A stretch of DNA of 64,000 nt. Source: Candidatus Latescibacterota bacterium (GTDB taxonomy: Bacteria > Latescibacterota > UBA2968 > UBA8231). The notes beneath the pieces were generated by a model, which had not been told where the DNA came from, searched no databases, and saw only the letters and a program-made list of their open reading frames with translations. Below, piece by piece: positions 8,172 through 17,942 of the stretch (the stretch's first letter is position 1; every line of letters begins with the position of its first letter). Where the stretch lies: the NCBI GenBank assembly GCA_022819745.1, contig JAJEGS010000021.1, positions 1 through 64,000 of the forward strand, given 5' to 3'. The translations under genes and the position numbers were made by a program.

Positions 8172-8198
8172 GGGCACCCCTCGTGGGTGCCCTTTTTT
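8172..8198 (+). terminator. Rho-independent terminator after PhyH 1
   Basis: GGGCACCC at 8172-8179 pairs perfectly with GGGTGCCC at 8185-8192 across a five-base loop and is followed by six T residues. It separates the PhyH gene from the sigma-54-driven operon that begins downstream. Confidence 0.85.
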
Positions 8199-8222
8199 GT
8201 CCCCTCCCGATTCCGAACGACT

Positions 8223-8257
8223 GTCCGAAAATGAACAGTGATTGTTCAAAAGCGGAC
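8223..8257. promoter_or_regulatory. 35-bp dyad operator, candidate enhancer site for the sigma-54 activator
   Basis: The site has the symmetric form GTCCG-N5-GAACA-N5-TGTTC-N5-CGGAC, with all ten outer and inner bases of each half exactly complementary and equal spacers. Its centre at 8240 lies about 98 bases upstream of the predicted transcription start, the usual place for an NtrC-type enhancer. A degenerate single half-site (GTCCG-N6-GAACA) occurs near 12740. The symmetry is seen directly; the binding protein (the activator at 19134-20504) is inferred. Confidence 0.7.
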
Positions 8258-8311
8258 GAAAACGCCCTATCCAGAAAAATATAAATTAAGTAAAAACAAT
8301 CATTTGTCGCT

Positions 8312-8328
8312 TTGGCACGGAATTTGTT
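8312..8328 (+). promoter_or_regulatory. Sigma-54 (-24/-12) promoter of the HlyD-MacB operon
   Basis: TTGGCACGGAATTTGTT matches the RpoN consensus TTGGCACG-N4-TTGCA closely: the -24 GG and the correct spacing to TTGT are present, with GT in place of the usual GC at -12. The predicted start is near 8338, just before AGAGGAGG and the GTG start at 8357. The operon encodes a sigma-54 activator, which supports the call. Confidence 0.75.
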
Positions 8329-8356
8329 ATACAAATGACAAGAGGAGGAATGAACC

Positions 8357-9616
8357 GTGAACGCTATGGACCGCCCAATAGACCCCACCTTCCTGCGACG
8401 CCAGCGCGGCAAGCGCATCGCCTATGCAGTGGTGGGAGTGGCTGCGCTCCTCTGGCTCTCTGTTTGGTTGCCCAGTTGGATCAGGCCGGCGCTGGACCCC
8501 GACCGCATCCGCACCGCGCAGGTGCAGTGGGGAGCAGTGGAAGAGACGATTACTGCTTCGGGCACGGTGGTACCCCAGTTCGAGCAGATCATCTTTAGCC
8601 CCATCAATACGCGGCTGGTGCGCATCCTGCAAAAGCCGGGAGCCATGTTGCAGCAGGGACAGCCCATCGTCGAACTGGACTTGAACGCCGCGCGGCTCGA
8701 CGTCGAGAAACGGGCCGAAGAATTGGCCCTCAAGCAGAATCGCCGCACCCAACTCGAATTGGACGAACGCAAAAAGCTGAGCGACTTGGATACGCGCTGG
8801 AAGTTGAAGAACTTGGAATTTCAGCGCTTTAAGACCCGCACCGCGCAGCTCCGCGAGTTACAGGATATTGGCGCGGTCTCCGAGGAAGAGTTGAGCCAAG
8901 CGCACCTGCAAGAGCAGCGCGCTGAGATTGAATTGCAGCAACTTGAAGAAGACCGCCGCAACCTCGTCGAATCCACTCAGGCCCAGTTGGAGGCCCTGCA
9001 ATTGGAGATGAATATCCTCGAACGCGAGGTCGAGGAAGCCCGCCGCCGCTTGGAGCGCGCCCACATCCGCGCCGACAGAGACGGCGTGCTCACCGCGATT
9101 GCGCCGGAAGTCGGCGCTTCCATCAGCCAGGGCCAGGAAATCGCCCGCATCGCCGACCTCAGCTCGTTCCGCGTGGATGTCACTGTTTCCGATATCCACG
9201 CTCGTCGGCTCCAGACCGGACTGTGGGTGCGGTCGCGCATTAATGAAGAAGAATACGTAAAGGGCCACATCGCCCGCATCCTGCCCACGGTTGAGGGTGG
9301 GGTCATCCAGCTCGAAGTCGAATTAGAGGATTCAGCGCATGCGCTGCTGCGGCCCAACCAGCGGGTGGACGCCTATATCGTCACTGCGCGCAAGGACCGC
9401 GCCCTGCGCGTCAAGCGGGGGCCGTTCATCAGCGGGCGGGAGGGCCTACACGAGGTCTTTGTGGTGCGCGGCCAAACTGCCGTGAAGACCGAGGTGCGCA
9501 TCGGCATTGCCAATTTCGAGTACTACGAGGTGGAAGAAGGGTTAATCGAGGGCGACGAGGTGATCATCTCGGATGTGAAAGACTACCTGCACTTGGACGA
9601 AGTCCAAATCAAATAA
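8357..9616 (+). CDS. HlyD/MacA-type periplasmic adaptor of an ABC export system
   Basis: A 419-residue membrane-fusion protein. A single membrane anchor lies at about residues 19-38, then a lipoyl/biotinyl half (TASGTVVPQFEQ, GAMLQQGQPIVELD), a long Glu/Arg-rich coiled coil (about 100-235), the second lipoyl half (ADRDGVLTAIAPEVGASISQGQEIARI) and beta-barrel/membrane-proximal domains. It would link the inner-membrane MacB-type complex to an outer-membrane exit. GTG start with AGAGGAGG eight bases upstream. First gene of the sigma-54-controlled operon. No TolC gene is visible in the window. Confidence 0.9.
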   Translation: MNAMDRPIDPTFLRRQRGKRIAYAVVGVAALLWLSVWLPSWIRPALDPDRIRTAQVQWGAVEETITASGTVVPQFEQIIFSPINTRLVRILQKPGAMLQQGQPIVELDLNAARLDVEKRAEELALKQNRRTQLELDERKKLSDLDTRWKLKNLEFQRFKTRTAQLRELQDIGAVSEEELSQAHLQEQRAEIELQQLEEDRRNLVESTQAQLEALQLEMNILEREVEEARRRLERAHIRADRDGVLTAIAPEVGASISQGQEIARIADLSSFRVDVTVSDIHARRLQTGLWVRSRINEEEYVKGHIARILPTVEGGVIQLEVELEDSAHALLRPNQRVDAYIVTARKDRALRVKRGPFISGREGLHEVFVVRGQTAVKTEVRIGIANFEYYEVEEGLIEGDEVIISDVKDYLHLDEVQIK

Positions 9617-9627
9617 AGGAGACTGCC

Positions 9628-10293
<666 letters not shown>

Positions 10294-10305
10294 GAGGAGG
10301 ACGAG

Positions 10306-11556
10306 ATGCTGAAGAACTACATCAAAATGGCACTCAAGGTTCTGCTACGGCGCAAGGTTTTTACCTGCATCAGCCTCGTTACCATCAGCTTCACGCTCAT
10401 GGTGCTGATGGTAATGACGGCCTTGTTCGACCACGTCTTTGGCTCCTTCCCGCCGGAGACGCGGGCGGATCGGACGCTCATTCTGCAGTCGATAAAAGGG
10501 GAAAAATTGGGAGAGAAGAGCTATAAGGTGAGCCCGCCTAGCTATGCCTTTTTGAAACGGTATGTGTCTTCACTGACCCAAGCGGAAAAGGTGTCCATTT
10601 CCGAGATTAGCTGGTCCACAAAAGCGACGTTCCGCAAAGGCGAGAAGATCGAATCTAGGTTCAAGCACACAGATGGAGTGTTCTGGGAGATCCTCGAATT
10701 CGACTTCCTCGAAGGCCGCCCCTATACAGTACAAGAGGTAGAGGAAGGCCAACGGGTGGCCGTGATCAACGAGGCGACGCGCCGGGTGTTTTTCGGAGGG
10801 GATCAGGCCGTGGGCAAGCACATCGAACTCAAGGATCAAGCGTTCCGCGTAGTAGGGGTCGTATCCAATGTGCCGGCATTCCGCCTGATGACCTTTGCTG
10901 ATATCTGGGTGCCTATCAGCGCCCAAAAAACAGATGATTACCTGCGTTACGATTCGGTGTTTAGCGGCTATAAGGCACTTATCTTGGCGCGTAGTGCGGC
11001 CGAAATACCGCTTATCAAAGAGGAATTCGCCGATGTACTCACCCGGGTCGAATACCCCAATCCCGACCAAGTCAACCACATCTCTGGCGGCCCGACAACG
11101 CTGTTAGAACATACTTTGGATGGCATATTCTCCTTTAGCATGCTAACGAGCCGTGGGTTCATAGCGCTGGTTGGCGTTCTCATCCTGCTCTTCATGCTCC
11201 TGCCGGTGGTCAGCTTAGTCAATATCAACACTACCCGCATCTTGGAGCGCGCCTCTGAGATCGGGGTGCGCAAGGCATTTGGCGGATCTTCGCTCACCTT
11301 GGTGGGACAGTTCCTAGTAGAGAACGTGATTCTCACGCTCTTGGGCGGTGCCTTGGGGCTGGTCTTTACGTTTCTCGTCCTACAAATGCTCGGTGCCAGC
11401 GACATTGTGCAATACGCCGAATTCCATCTGAACCATCGCATCTTCCTCTACGGCTTGGTGATGACCTTAGTCTTCGGTCTGGTTTCTGGCGTCTATCCGG
11501 CGTGGAAAATGTCGCGCCTGCATATCGTAGAGGCCCTCAGAAGGAGGAAGCAATGA
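10306..11556 (+). CDS. MacB/FtsX-type ABC permease 1
   Basis: A 416-residue membrane protein with the MacB layout: an N-terminal transmembrane helix (about 18-42), a large periplasmic MacB_PCD domain (to about 270; DFLEGRPYTVQEVEEGQRVAVINEA is characteristic), then three helices of the FtsX domain, with ERASEIGVRKAFGGSS in the cytoplasmic loop that contacts the ATPase. It pairs with the second permease, from which it differs in sequence, so the transporter is probably a heterodimer. The stop overlaps the next start as ATGA. Confidence 0.92.
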   Translation: MLKNYIKMALKVLLRRKVFTCISLVTISFTLMVLMVMTALFDHVFGSFPPETRADRTLILQSIKGEKLGEKSYKVSPPSYAFLKRYVSSLTQAEKVSISEISWSTKATFRKGEKIESRFKHTDGVFWEILEFDFLEGRPYTVQEVEEGQRVAVINEATRRVFFGGDQAVGKHIELKDQAFRVVGVVSNVPAFRLMTFADIWVPISAQKTDDYLRYDSVFSGYKALILARSAAEIPLIKEEFADVLTRVEYPNPDQVNHISGGPTTLLEHTLDGIFSFSMLTSRGFIALVGVLILLFMLLPVVSLVNINTTRILERASEIGVRKAFGGSSLTLVGQFLVENVILTLLGGALGLVFTFLVLQMLGASDIVQYAEFHLNHRIFLYGLVMTLVFGLVSGVYPAWKMSRLHIVEALRRRKQ

Positions 11557-12725
11557 TACGCCATCTCTGCAAGATAGTCTGGAATCGCAAAAGGGCGAAC
11601 GCGTTAACTGCCCTCCAGATTTTCATTTCTTTCCTGCTCGTTTTTACCACGGCCTCCCTCGCCATGGACAAAGCCGGCAATTATTGGCGACCCCTTGGAT
11701 TTTCCTACGAAAATAGATGGGTCGTGAACTTCCACCCGGATCGGGTCAGCGGGCGGGTCGGTGGGGAGAAGCCGCCTGTGAGCCGCAGACAGGTCTATCT
11801 GGCCTTAGAGGGATTCGACTGGATTGAGTCGGTCTCCTCGGCGGATTACATGGCCCTCCCCTATAGGCTCGGTCTTCAGGCCCTATTTACCGTAGATGGA
11901 CGATTTGTCTCCATTGGCAGTGTTTCGGACCAGTTCCACCAGACGCTCGGGCTTGACTTGGTCAGCGGGCGGTGGTTTGGCGAAGAGGACGCGGCTCTGG
12001 ACTGGAAGCCGATCGTGATAACCCAGCCGCTGAGCGAGGCACTCTTTGGCGGTGAAGATCCCATCGGCCAAAAGATTGAAGAGTGGCAGGGATCTAACGA
12101 ACGGATCATCGGGGTGGTCTCTGACTATCGCCGCCTCGGAGAGTTTTCCGATCCTGGTTTCTTCGTGTTTACTCGCCAAGGTGAAGAAGAAAATCGCGGC
12201 AATTTTTTAGTCAAAGTACGTCCCGGTACGCCGTTGGCAGCCCAAGAGCAAATCGACAGACGGCTTAAGGCCATGGCACCGGGCTACGAAGTCAACATTA
12301 CGACCTTAGCGGATTCCCGAGCCTCGTCGTTCAAGTTGACTCTAGTCCCCTTGTTCGCTCTCGGGGTCGTCTCGGTGTTGGTGTTGGGCATGGTGGCGCT
12401 GTCGTTGAGCGGCGTGCTGTGGCAGCGGACGACGCTGAGAATCGAGGAGATCGGTCTGAGAAGGGCCTTGGGCGGGTCGGCAGCCAGTATCTACGCGCAG
12501 TTGGCGGGCGAGATAGTGGTGGTCGCCAGCATCGGCGTAATTGCTGGCCTGTTGCTCGTCTTGCAATTCCCATTGCTGGAACTGCTCAATTACACCAGCG
12601 GGATCTATGCACTCAGTCTGGCCTTTGCGGCGCTGGTAATTTACGGCCTCGTGATCGTGTGCAGCCTGTATCCAGGGCGGCTGGCTTGTCAGGTGCGGCC
12701 GGTCGAGGCGCTGCACCACGAATGA
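11553..12725 (+). CDS. MacB/FtsX-type ABC permease 2
   Basis: A 390-residue paralogue of the upstream permease: one N-terminal helix (ANALTALQIFISFLLVFTTASL), a periplasmic domain with FHQTLGLDLVSGRWFGEED and PIVITQPLSEALFGGEDPIG, and a three-helix FtsX tail with RIEEIGLRRALGGS. The ATG at 11553 overlaps the previous stop and has AGAAGGAGGAAG upstream, so the 17-residue longer frame is rejected. A decayed piece of a third such permease persists at 16537-16605. Confidence 0.9.
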   Translation: MIRHLCKIVWNRKRANALTALQIFISFLLVFTTASLAMDKAGNYWRPLGFSYENRWVVNFHPDRVSGRVGGEKPPVSRRQVYLALEGFDWIESVSSADYMALPYRLGLQALFTVDGRFVSIGSVSDQFHQTLGLDLVSGRWFGEEDAALDWKPIVITQPLSEALFGGEDPIGQKIEEWQGSNERIIGVVSDYRRLGEFSDPGFFVFTRQGEEENRGNFLVKVRPGTPLAAQEQIDRRLKAMAPGYEVNITTLADSRASSFKLTLVPLFALGVVSVLVLGMVALSLSGVLWQRTTLRIEEIGLRRALGGSAASIYAQLAGEIVVVASIGVIAGLLLVLQFPLLELLNYTSGIYALSLAFAALVIYGLVIVCSLYPGRLACQVRPVEALHHE

Positions 12726-12792
12726 GTCGAAATGTGGCTGTCCGAAGCCCGAACAAACCTAAACGCACTTCACACATCCATAGGAGGATGAC

Positions 12793-14016
12793 ATGAAATC
12801 GATCAAATCTGCAATCACCATCATCGCGCTCGTCGCCACGGCGTTCAGTTATGGAGAGGCCGGCGCGGAGAGTATCACGGTGAAAATGGAATCCGTGCGC
12901 GAGGATTCCGTAGAGCATCTCTTCCAGCCTGGTCTAATGCGCGCTTTGGGCGGCTCGCAGTTGGTGGAAGGGTTGCCCGAGATCCAACCGGTTGCTGAGC
13001 TAGAAATCCACGAGTCCTTACACGCCCGCCTGTCGTTCGACGATTCGTCGGCTGAGCCGATTGTCATAGTGGGACAAGATAACGACGGACAGGATATTGC
13101 CTTCGTCGTTGCCGATTCTACTGCACAGCCGCAGCAACTCCAGTTGATAAAAGGTTCTTTCGACTACGTTCCGGCTGATGATGCTCTGCGAGTTGAGTTG
13201 ACCGTACCCCCCGCTGGTCAAGCGCCAGAGTCCAAGATCGAACTCTTTATCAGCCGCGAACGAAATGACGTGTTGCACCGCCCCTTAGGACTGCGCTTGG
13301 GCAAGGCAACCATCGGAGACAGGCGCTATGCCTTGGCAATAATGAGGTCTCCGGGTTTCTTGGCCTATACCCTACCTGCTGACTCACTGGACCTTACTTT
13401 ACATCAGCTCATGATTGACCGCGACGGGGACGGCGTATTCTTGACCAGTTTATACGGCCAAACTGAGGTGCTGGAGGACGAGGCCTTCTGGGTCAACGAA
13501 CCCTTCTTGATCGACGGTCAGGCATACAAACTAGCCCACGTGTCGGCGACGGGGGATCAACTAGTGATTGAGCGCAGCGATCAAACAGTCGCCCTCGCTG
13601 TGGGATTCGAGATGCCGAATGTCACCGTTACTCGGCTCGACAGCACCACCATTGATCTGACGGCACTGCGCGGCAAGCCCGTGGTCATTAACTGGTGGCA
13701 AACCTTCTGTCCACCCTGCATCAAGGAGATTCCCGAACTCAACGAACTGGTCGAGAAGTACGCGGACCGCGACGTCGAATTCCTCGCTATCGCCCACAAT
13801 GAAATGGCGGAGTTGACGCCGTTTTTGGAGAAGCATCCGTTTACCTTTGACATCGCTTTGGCGGATGACGAGGCTGTGCATGTTTTCGGCCAAGGTTATC
13901 CGCGTCATGTGATAATAGACGGCGACGGTAAAGTCGCCTACGATATCCATGGCTACAGTCCTGATACCGCTGACAGGATCGATATGGTCATCGGCTCGCT
14001 GTTGAACGAGCTTTGA
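12793..14016 (+). CDS. Secreted protein with C-terminal TlpA-like thioredoxin domain
   Basis: A 407-residue exported protein: a cleavable-looking signal at 1-25, a beta-rich N-terminal region of unknown type (about 30-265, with an EF-hand-like DRDGDGVFLT loop at 209), and a TlpA/AhpC-type thioredoxin fold from about 275 with the redox pair in WWQTFCPPCIKE (Cys 306 and 309). VFGQGYPRHVIIDGDGKV contains the cis-Pro loop. Such proteins reduce or protect disulfides in the periplasm; an unidentified exported client is plausible. It follows permease 2 by 67 bases with AGGAGG upstream. Confidence 0.88.
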   Translation: MKSIKSAITIIALVATAFSYGEAGAESITVKMESVREDSVEHLFQPGLMRALGGSQLVEGLPEIQPVAELEIHESLHARLSFDDSSAEPIVIVGQDNDGQDIAFVVADSTAQPQQLQLIKGSFDYVPADDALRVELTVPPAGQAPESKIELFISRERNDVLHRPLGLRLGKATIGDRRYALAIMRSPGFLAYTLPADSLDLTLHQLMIDRDGDGVFLTSLYGQTEVLEDEAFWVNEPFLIDGQAYKLAHVSATGDQLVIERSDQTVALAVGFEMPNVTVTRLDSTTIDLTALRGKPVVINWWQTFCPPCIKEIPELNELVEKYADRDVEFLAIAHNEMAELTPFLEKHPFTFDIALADDEAVHVFGQGYPRHVIIDGDGKVAYDIHGYSPDTADRIDMVIGSLLNEL

Positions 14017-14072
14017 GCATTCTACAACCATTCACCGGAACTACCAGTTTCGCTAGAGGTACCTCACTACGA

Positions 14073-16535
14073 ATGAGTTGGGATATTATGGACTGCAAAA
14101 AAATTAGTGCGAATTTGCTTTTGACGATGGCTGTCTTGGTGACCTTATGGACCGTCCCCCTAGTCCATGCTCAGCCGTGGCTGGTGCGCGGCACCGTCAC
14201 CGATGCGTCCACCGGGCAGCCCCTGCCAGCGGCTACCGTACAGCTAGCCGACACCTATCGCGGGACCATAGCTAATGACGAGGGCGAATACTCGCTCAAG
14301 GTGCAGCAATTACCGGCGACGTTGACAGTGAGTTATATCGGCTACGTCTCCCAAGAGCGCGAGGTGACGGCCCCTGCGGAGCGGATCGATTTCGCCTTGA
14401 CGCCAGTGCCCTTTCTGTTCGACCCCATCGTGGTGACTGCCGAAATCTCAGCCGAGCACATCATGCGCCAAGTCATTCGCCGCAAACAGGAGTGGCGGCC
14501 CAGCTTGGCCAGCTATCAGGCACAAGCCTATGTCCGGCGCGTTTTGGAAAACGAAGAAGGCATCGTCTCGATCGGCGAAATGGCCTCGGAGATTTATTGG
14601 GAGCGGGAGCGAGGGCTGCGCGAAGTGGTCAAGTCGAGGCGCGTGACCCAAAATTTGGAGGCCCAAGAAGCATACATCTCGGCCTTTGCGGGATTTGCGA
14701 ATTTCTACGACGACGATATCCCCTTTATCGGCCACACCCTGATCGGTCCAACCCATCCCGATGCCCTCAAGCACTACCGCTTCGACTTGATCGGCCGGCG
14801 CTATTTGGACGATAAGGTGGTATTCGACATTTCAGTCGAGCCAAAAAATAAATTGCAGGCCGCTTTTGTCGGCCGCGTCGCAGTCTTGGACGAGGATTTC
14901 GCCTTGCTCGAAGTAGAGTTGGCACCCAGCCGGGCGACCACGACCTCGGCTATTCCCCTGCCCCTGATCGAGCACATGGATTTTGCCTACCAACAACAGT
15001 TCCGCGGCTTTGCCGGAGGGGTGTGGCTGCCAGTCGATTACCGAGCTTCTATGGCAGTAAAAATCAGCACGGTGGGGCTGCACTTTCCCACGATTAAATA
15101 CAATGTGATAACGCGGCTGAGCGATTGCCAAGTCAATGTCGATATGCCCGATTCGCTCTACGCCAGCGAGGAAGTGCTGCGGGTCGATTCGCTGGCCGTG
15201 GCCCAGGACAGTTCCTTTGTCCGGCTGGCCGACAAGGTGCCCCTGTCGGCGCGGGAACAAGCCGCTTATGAGACCATCGACAGCACTATGCAGTTCGAAA
15301 ATGCCTTCCAGCCGACGGGGTTTCTCGCCCGTTTGTTGGTGAAGGAGCAGGCGGAAGAGACGGAGGAGCGGACGGAACAGGCCACGAAAAAGACGGGAGT
15401 GAGGGTGGAGCCGTCGCGCTGGGGATCGGTCAGTCTGAAGCCCGCTTTGCGGTACGACCGGGTGAGTGGGGCGCATCTGGGGCTGGAGGGGAGCAGGGGC
15501 TTGGGCGGCGGACTGGAGACCGGTGTTACTACCGGATACAACGTTGGTCTGAAGCGCTGGTCTTACCGGGGGCGGGTCGGCTGGCAGCGGACAGCAGGCA
15601 AGGTGGCTCTGGAATACGGGAAAGGGCCGGTGCCGCGCATTCCTTCGGACAGCTATTTCCCGTTGCTCAACAGCGGCCAGTTTCTGCTGGGCTTGGACGA
15701 CTATTTCGATTATTACTGGAATGAAAGGTTGCGAGCACGGCTTCATTTTTCTCTGCCGGGCCAGGTCGGCTTGCAAGTGGGCTTTAATCACGAGGAGCAT
15801 TCTTCGCTACAGGAGACGACCGCTTTCAGTCTGTTGAACCGGGACTGGAGGCCGCGGCCCAATCCGGCGATTGAGGAAGGTCGGCTGCGCTCGGTAGAGG
15901 CGGGCATTGAGTGGGGCGGGCCGTACCAGCCTTTTGGTGTGACGGCGAATCGGCGGGTCGCAGTGGGAGTGGAGCACAGTAGTTCCGGGCTAGGCAGCGA
16001 CTTTTCCTTTACTCGTTTGCGTCTGGCCTTGGACGGCCATTTCAAGACCTTTCTCAAGCGCCGCGTCACGCCCAACGCGCTCGATGTGCGGCTGGTGGCG
16101 GGATACTCAATCGGCGATGTGCCAGTGCAGCGCTTTGGATGCTTGGAAGCCAGCATGGGTTTTTTTTCTCCGTTTGGCGCTTTCCGCACGGTGCGCGGCC
16201 ATCCCTATGAGGGAGAGCACTACGCGGCTCTATACTGGGAACATAATTTCAAGACCACGCCCTTTGAGTTGTTGGGACTGTGGGATTGGGCCATGCGGGG
16301 TGCGGGGCTGGTGGTGCACGGGGCTTCGGGGCGGACGTGGATTGACCCGGAACGGCGAGCCAAAATGGGGTACGATCCGCGCTACGAAGGGGATTTCCAC
16401 CATGAGGTGGGGGTCTCGCTCATGCTGTATCACCTGCTGCGCCTCGACTTCACTCGGCGCTTGGATCGGCCCGGCTGGGGCGTGGGGTTGAGTTTGGTGC
16501 GCTTTGATTTTGGGGGTACTGTTACTGTGAAGTAA
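14073..16535 (+). CDS. Outer-membrane protein with carboxypeptidase-like domain (DUF5686 type)
   Basis: About 820 residues. After a signal peptide (hydrophobic LLLTMAVLVTLWTVPLVHAQ) comes a carboxypeptidase-regulatory-like/plug domain (VRGTVTDASTGQPLPAATVQLADTYRGT), then a segment with AEHIMRQVIRRKQEW, the hallmark of DUF5686 proteins, and a C-terminal half rich in alternating aromatic strands consistent with a beta barrel that ends LVRFDFGGTVTVK. It probably forms the outer-membrane part of the system or its client. The start is uncertain: a TTG at 14013 overlaps the preceding stop, but ATG 14073 (or 14088) fits the signal peptide better. Confidence 0.82.
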   Translation: MSWDIMDCKKISANLLLTMAVLVTLWTVPLVHAQPWLVRGTVTDASTGQPLPAATVQLADTYRGTIANDEGEYSLKVQQLPATLTVSYIGYVSQEREVTAPAERIDFALTPVPFLFDPIVVTAEISAEHIMRQVIRRKQEWRPSLASYQAQAYVRRVLENEEGIVSIGEMASEIYWERERGLREVVKSRRVTQNLEAQEAYISAFAGFANFYDDDIPFIGHTLIGPTHPDALKHYRFDLIGRRYLDDKVVFDISVEPKNKLQAAFVGRVAVLDEDFALLEVELAPSRATTTSAIPLPLIEHMDFAYQQQFRGFAGGVWLPVDYRASMAVKISTVGLHFPTIKYNVITRLSDCQVNVDMPDSLYASEEVLRVDSLAVAQDSSFVRLADKVPLSAREQAAYETIDSTMQFENAFQPTGFLARLLVKEQAEETEERTEQATKKTGVRVEPSRWGSVSLKPALRYDRVSGAHLGLEGSRGLGGGLETGVTTGYNVGLKRWSYRGRVGWQRTAGKVALEYGKGPVPRIPSDSYFPLLNSGQFLLGLDDYFDYYWNERLRARLHFSLPGQVGLQVGFNHEEHSSLQETTAFSLLNRDWRPRPNPAIEEGRLRSVEAGIEWGGPYQPFGVTANRRVAVGVEHSSSGLGSDFSFTRLRLALDGHFKTFLKRRVTPNALDVRLVAGYSIGDVPVQRFGCLEASMGFFSPFGAFRTVRGHPYEGEHYAALYWEHNFKTTPFELLGLWDWAMRGAGLVVHGASGRTWIDPERRAKMGYDPRYEGDFHHEVGVSLMLYHLLRLDFTRRLDRPGWGVGLSLVRFDFGGTVTVK

Positions 16536-16536
16536 G

Positions 16537-16605
16537 GACGTTGACGGACAACATGTTGCTGCTAGCGATGTTTCGGACGAATTTCACCGGACGCTTGGGC
16601 TAGCC
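16537..16605 (+). pseudogene. Fossil fragment of a third MacB/FtsX-type permease
   Basis: Read in frame, 23 codons here match the FHQTLGL region of permease 2 (nucleotides about 11889-11954): VDG, V, VSD, FH, TLGL align without gaps, about 13 of 22 residues. The frame has no start and runs straight on into the leader of the next gene. It is a remnant of a permease gene, presumably deleted when the following cassette was duplicated. Confidence 0.5.
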
Positions 16606-16634
16606 GAGGCCTTACTGCGAATGAGGAAGGAATC

Positions 16635-17798
16635 ATGCGTTATCTCATGTTAGCCGTTTTTCTGTTCGCGCCATTGGCGTATGCCGCGCCGGGTCTCCAA
16701 GAAGCCCCTGAGGGCAATTACGATTTGGTGGCCGTCGAACTCGTCCACATACCCGAGAACGTGGTGGTCGGCGATGAAGTTGTGTTCGTTCAGCATCTGG
16801 CCAACCGAGGCACCGACGCCATTCCCGGCCGCACCTATCGGATCGATTTGTACGTTGACGACGAGCGCGTCAGCTACAATTACAGCACAAGACGTTTTAG
16901 GCCGGGCGGGACTAGTACCTACTCAAAAGCCGACGGCTACTATCACTTCAAGCCGACGGAACCGGGGACGTACACGTATCGCTGGATACTGGACAAGGAA
17001 GACAATCTACCTGAGACAGACGAGACCAATAATGTCATTGAGGGGACCATCGTCGTGACCGAGCGCTCGGCTGAGCACGACAGACGCCAAGCGGCCAAAC
17101 AGGCCCTGCTAGATCAACTCGAACTCATCGGCGAAAATATAGTAGAAGGACACTATCCCCCCGAACTCGAACTTAGCCCGGATTCAACCCACCGAGAGTT
17201 ACAGTGGTTCACAGAGTTGTTCGACGAGATCGGGCTTAAAGTGCAATCGGGGGACTATTATAGTAACTATCTGACGTCCTTGGCGTTCGCTCCTCCGGGG
17301 GGAAGGGCCACCCATCGCTTGGCCTTCAGAAACATGAGTGAGAGCGAATGGCCAGCGTTGTTCGTCCAGTATTTCGACGGGGAGGAATGGGCCAAACAGG
17401 CCATCAGCGAATTCTACCGGGACAACCAGGTTACGGTGACCTTCAGGGTGGCTCACAATGAGCAAACCGGTACTTTCCGCCTGCTGGAATCGAGTAGGGT
17501 GAGTTATCTTTCCCCAGATGAGAGGGGTTGGCTCGGCGTATGGTTGGCCGAGGGCGAGAGTGGCGCGGTCATTGACCGAATAGAGGACAGTAGTCCCGCG
17601 CAAGAAGCTGGCTTTGAACTAGGCGACATTTTGCTCACCCTAGCAGGGAAACCCATAATTTCCCCATCCCAACTAGACTTCCTACTGAGGCGTATGAAAC
17701 CCGGCACCAAGGTTGCGTTCGGGCTAGTGCGCAATGGTATCCAAATGGAGAAGACGGTACAGTTGGGAACCCAACCCGAACGCCGCCGCCGCAGATGA
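16635..17798 (+). CDS. Secreted CARDB-PDZ protein, copy 1
   Basis: A 387-residue exported protein: signal peptide 1-18 (MRYLMLAVFLFAPLAYAA), a CARDB-like Ig-fold domain (about 27-140; NRGTDAIPGRTYRIDLYVDD and LPETDETNN are the typical motifs), a poorly known middle, and a C-terminal PDZ domain (about 300-380; RGWLGVWLAEGESGAVI, SPAQEAGFELGDILLTLAGKPI). It could sense or bind envelope proteins for the neighbouring two-component pair. It is about 80% identical to copy 2 downstream by eye, the product of the tandem duplication. Confidence 0.88.
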   Translation: MRYLMLAVFLFAPLAYAAPGLQEAPEGNYDLVAVELVHIPENVVVGDEVVFVQHLANRGTDAIPGRTYRIDLYVDDERVSYNYSTRRFRPGGTSTYSKADGYYHFKPTEPGTYTYRWILDKEDNLPETDETNNVIEGTIVVTERSAEHDRRQAAKQALLDQLELIGENIVEGHYPPELELSPDSTHRELQWFTELFDEIGLKVQSGDYYSNYLTSLAFAPPGGRATHRLAFRNMSESEWPALFVQYFDGEEWAKQAISEFYRDNQVTVTFRVAHNEQTGTFRLLESSRVSYLSPDERGWLGVWLAEGESGAVIDRIEDSSPAQEAGFELGDILLTLAGKPIISPSQLDFLLRRMKPGTKVAFGLVRNGIQMEKTVQLGTQPERRRRR

Positions 17799-17808
17799 GG
17801 ACTGGGCA

Positions 17809-17928
17809 ATGATCCTAGTTGTAGATGACGATATTTCCGTGACCATGTCGCTGTCCCTGCTGCTCAAGCAGGCCGGGTACCAGACCGCCACCGCTGCGTC
17901 TCCGGCCGAGGTACCGTATCACGAATGA
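17809..17928 (+). pseudogene. Truncated response-regulator gene (5' end only)
   Basis: The first ~35 residues are nearly identical to the start of the sigma-54 activator at 19134 (MILVVDDDISVT, LSLLLKQAGYQTATAASPAE), then the frame runs into VPYHE and a stop. The acidic pocket Asp residues are present but the phospho-acceptor and everything beyond are missing. It is the leftover of the tandem duplication and is unlikely to be functional. Confidence 0.9.
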
Positions 17929-17942
17929 GGAAGGAATCAGCC

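Noticed and set aside
12730..12750. A second binding site for the sigma-54 activator (GTCCG-N6-GAACA) and a -24/-12-like GG/GC pair before the TlpA gene
   Set aside because: Only half of the dyad is present with a one-base longer spacer, and the GG-GC distance is one base short of the sigma-54 requirement.
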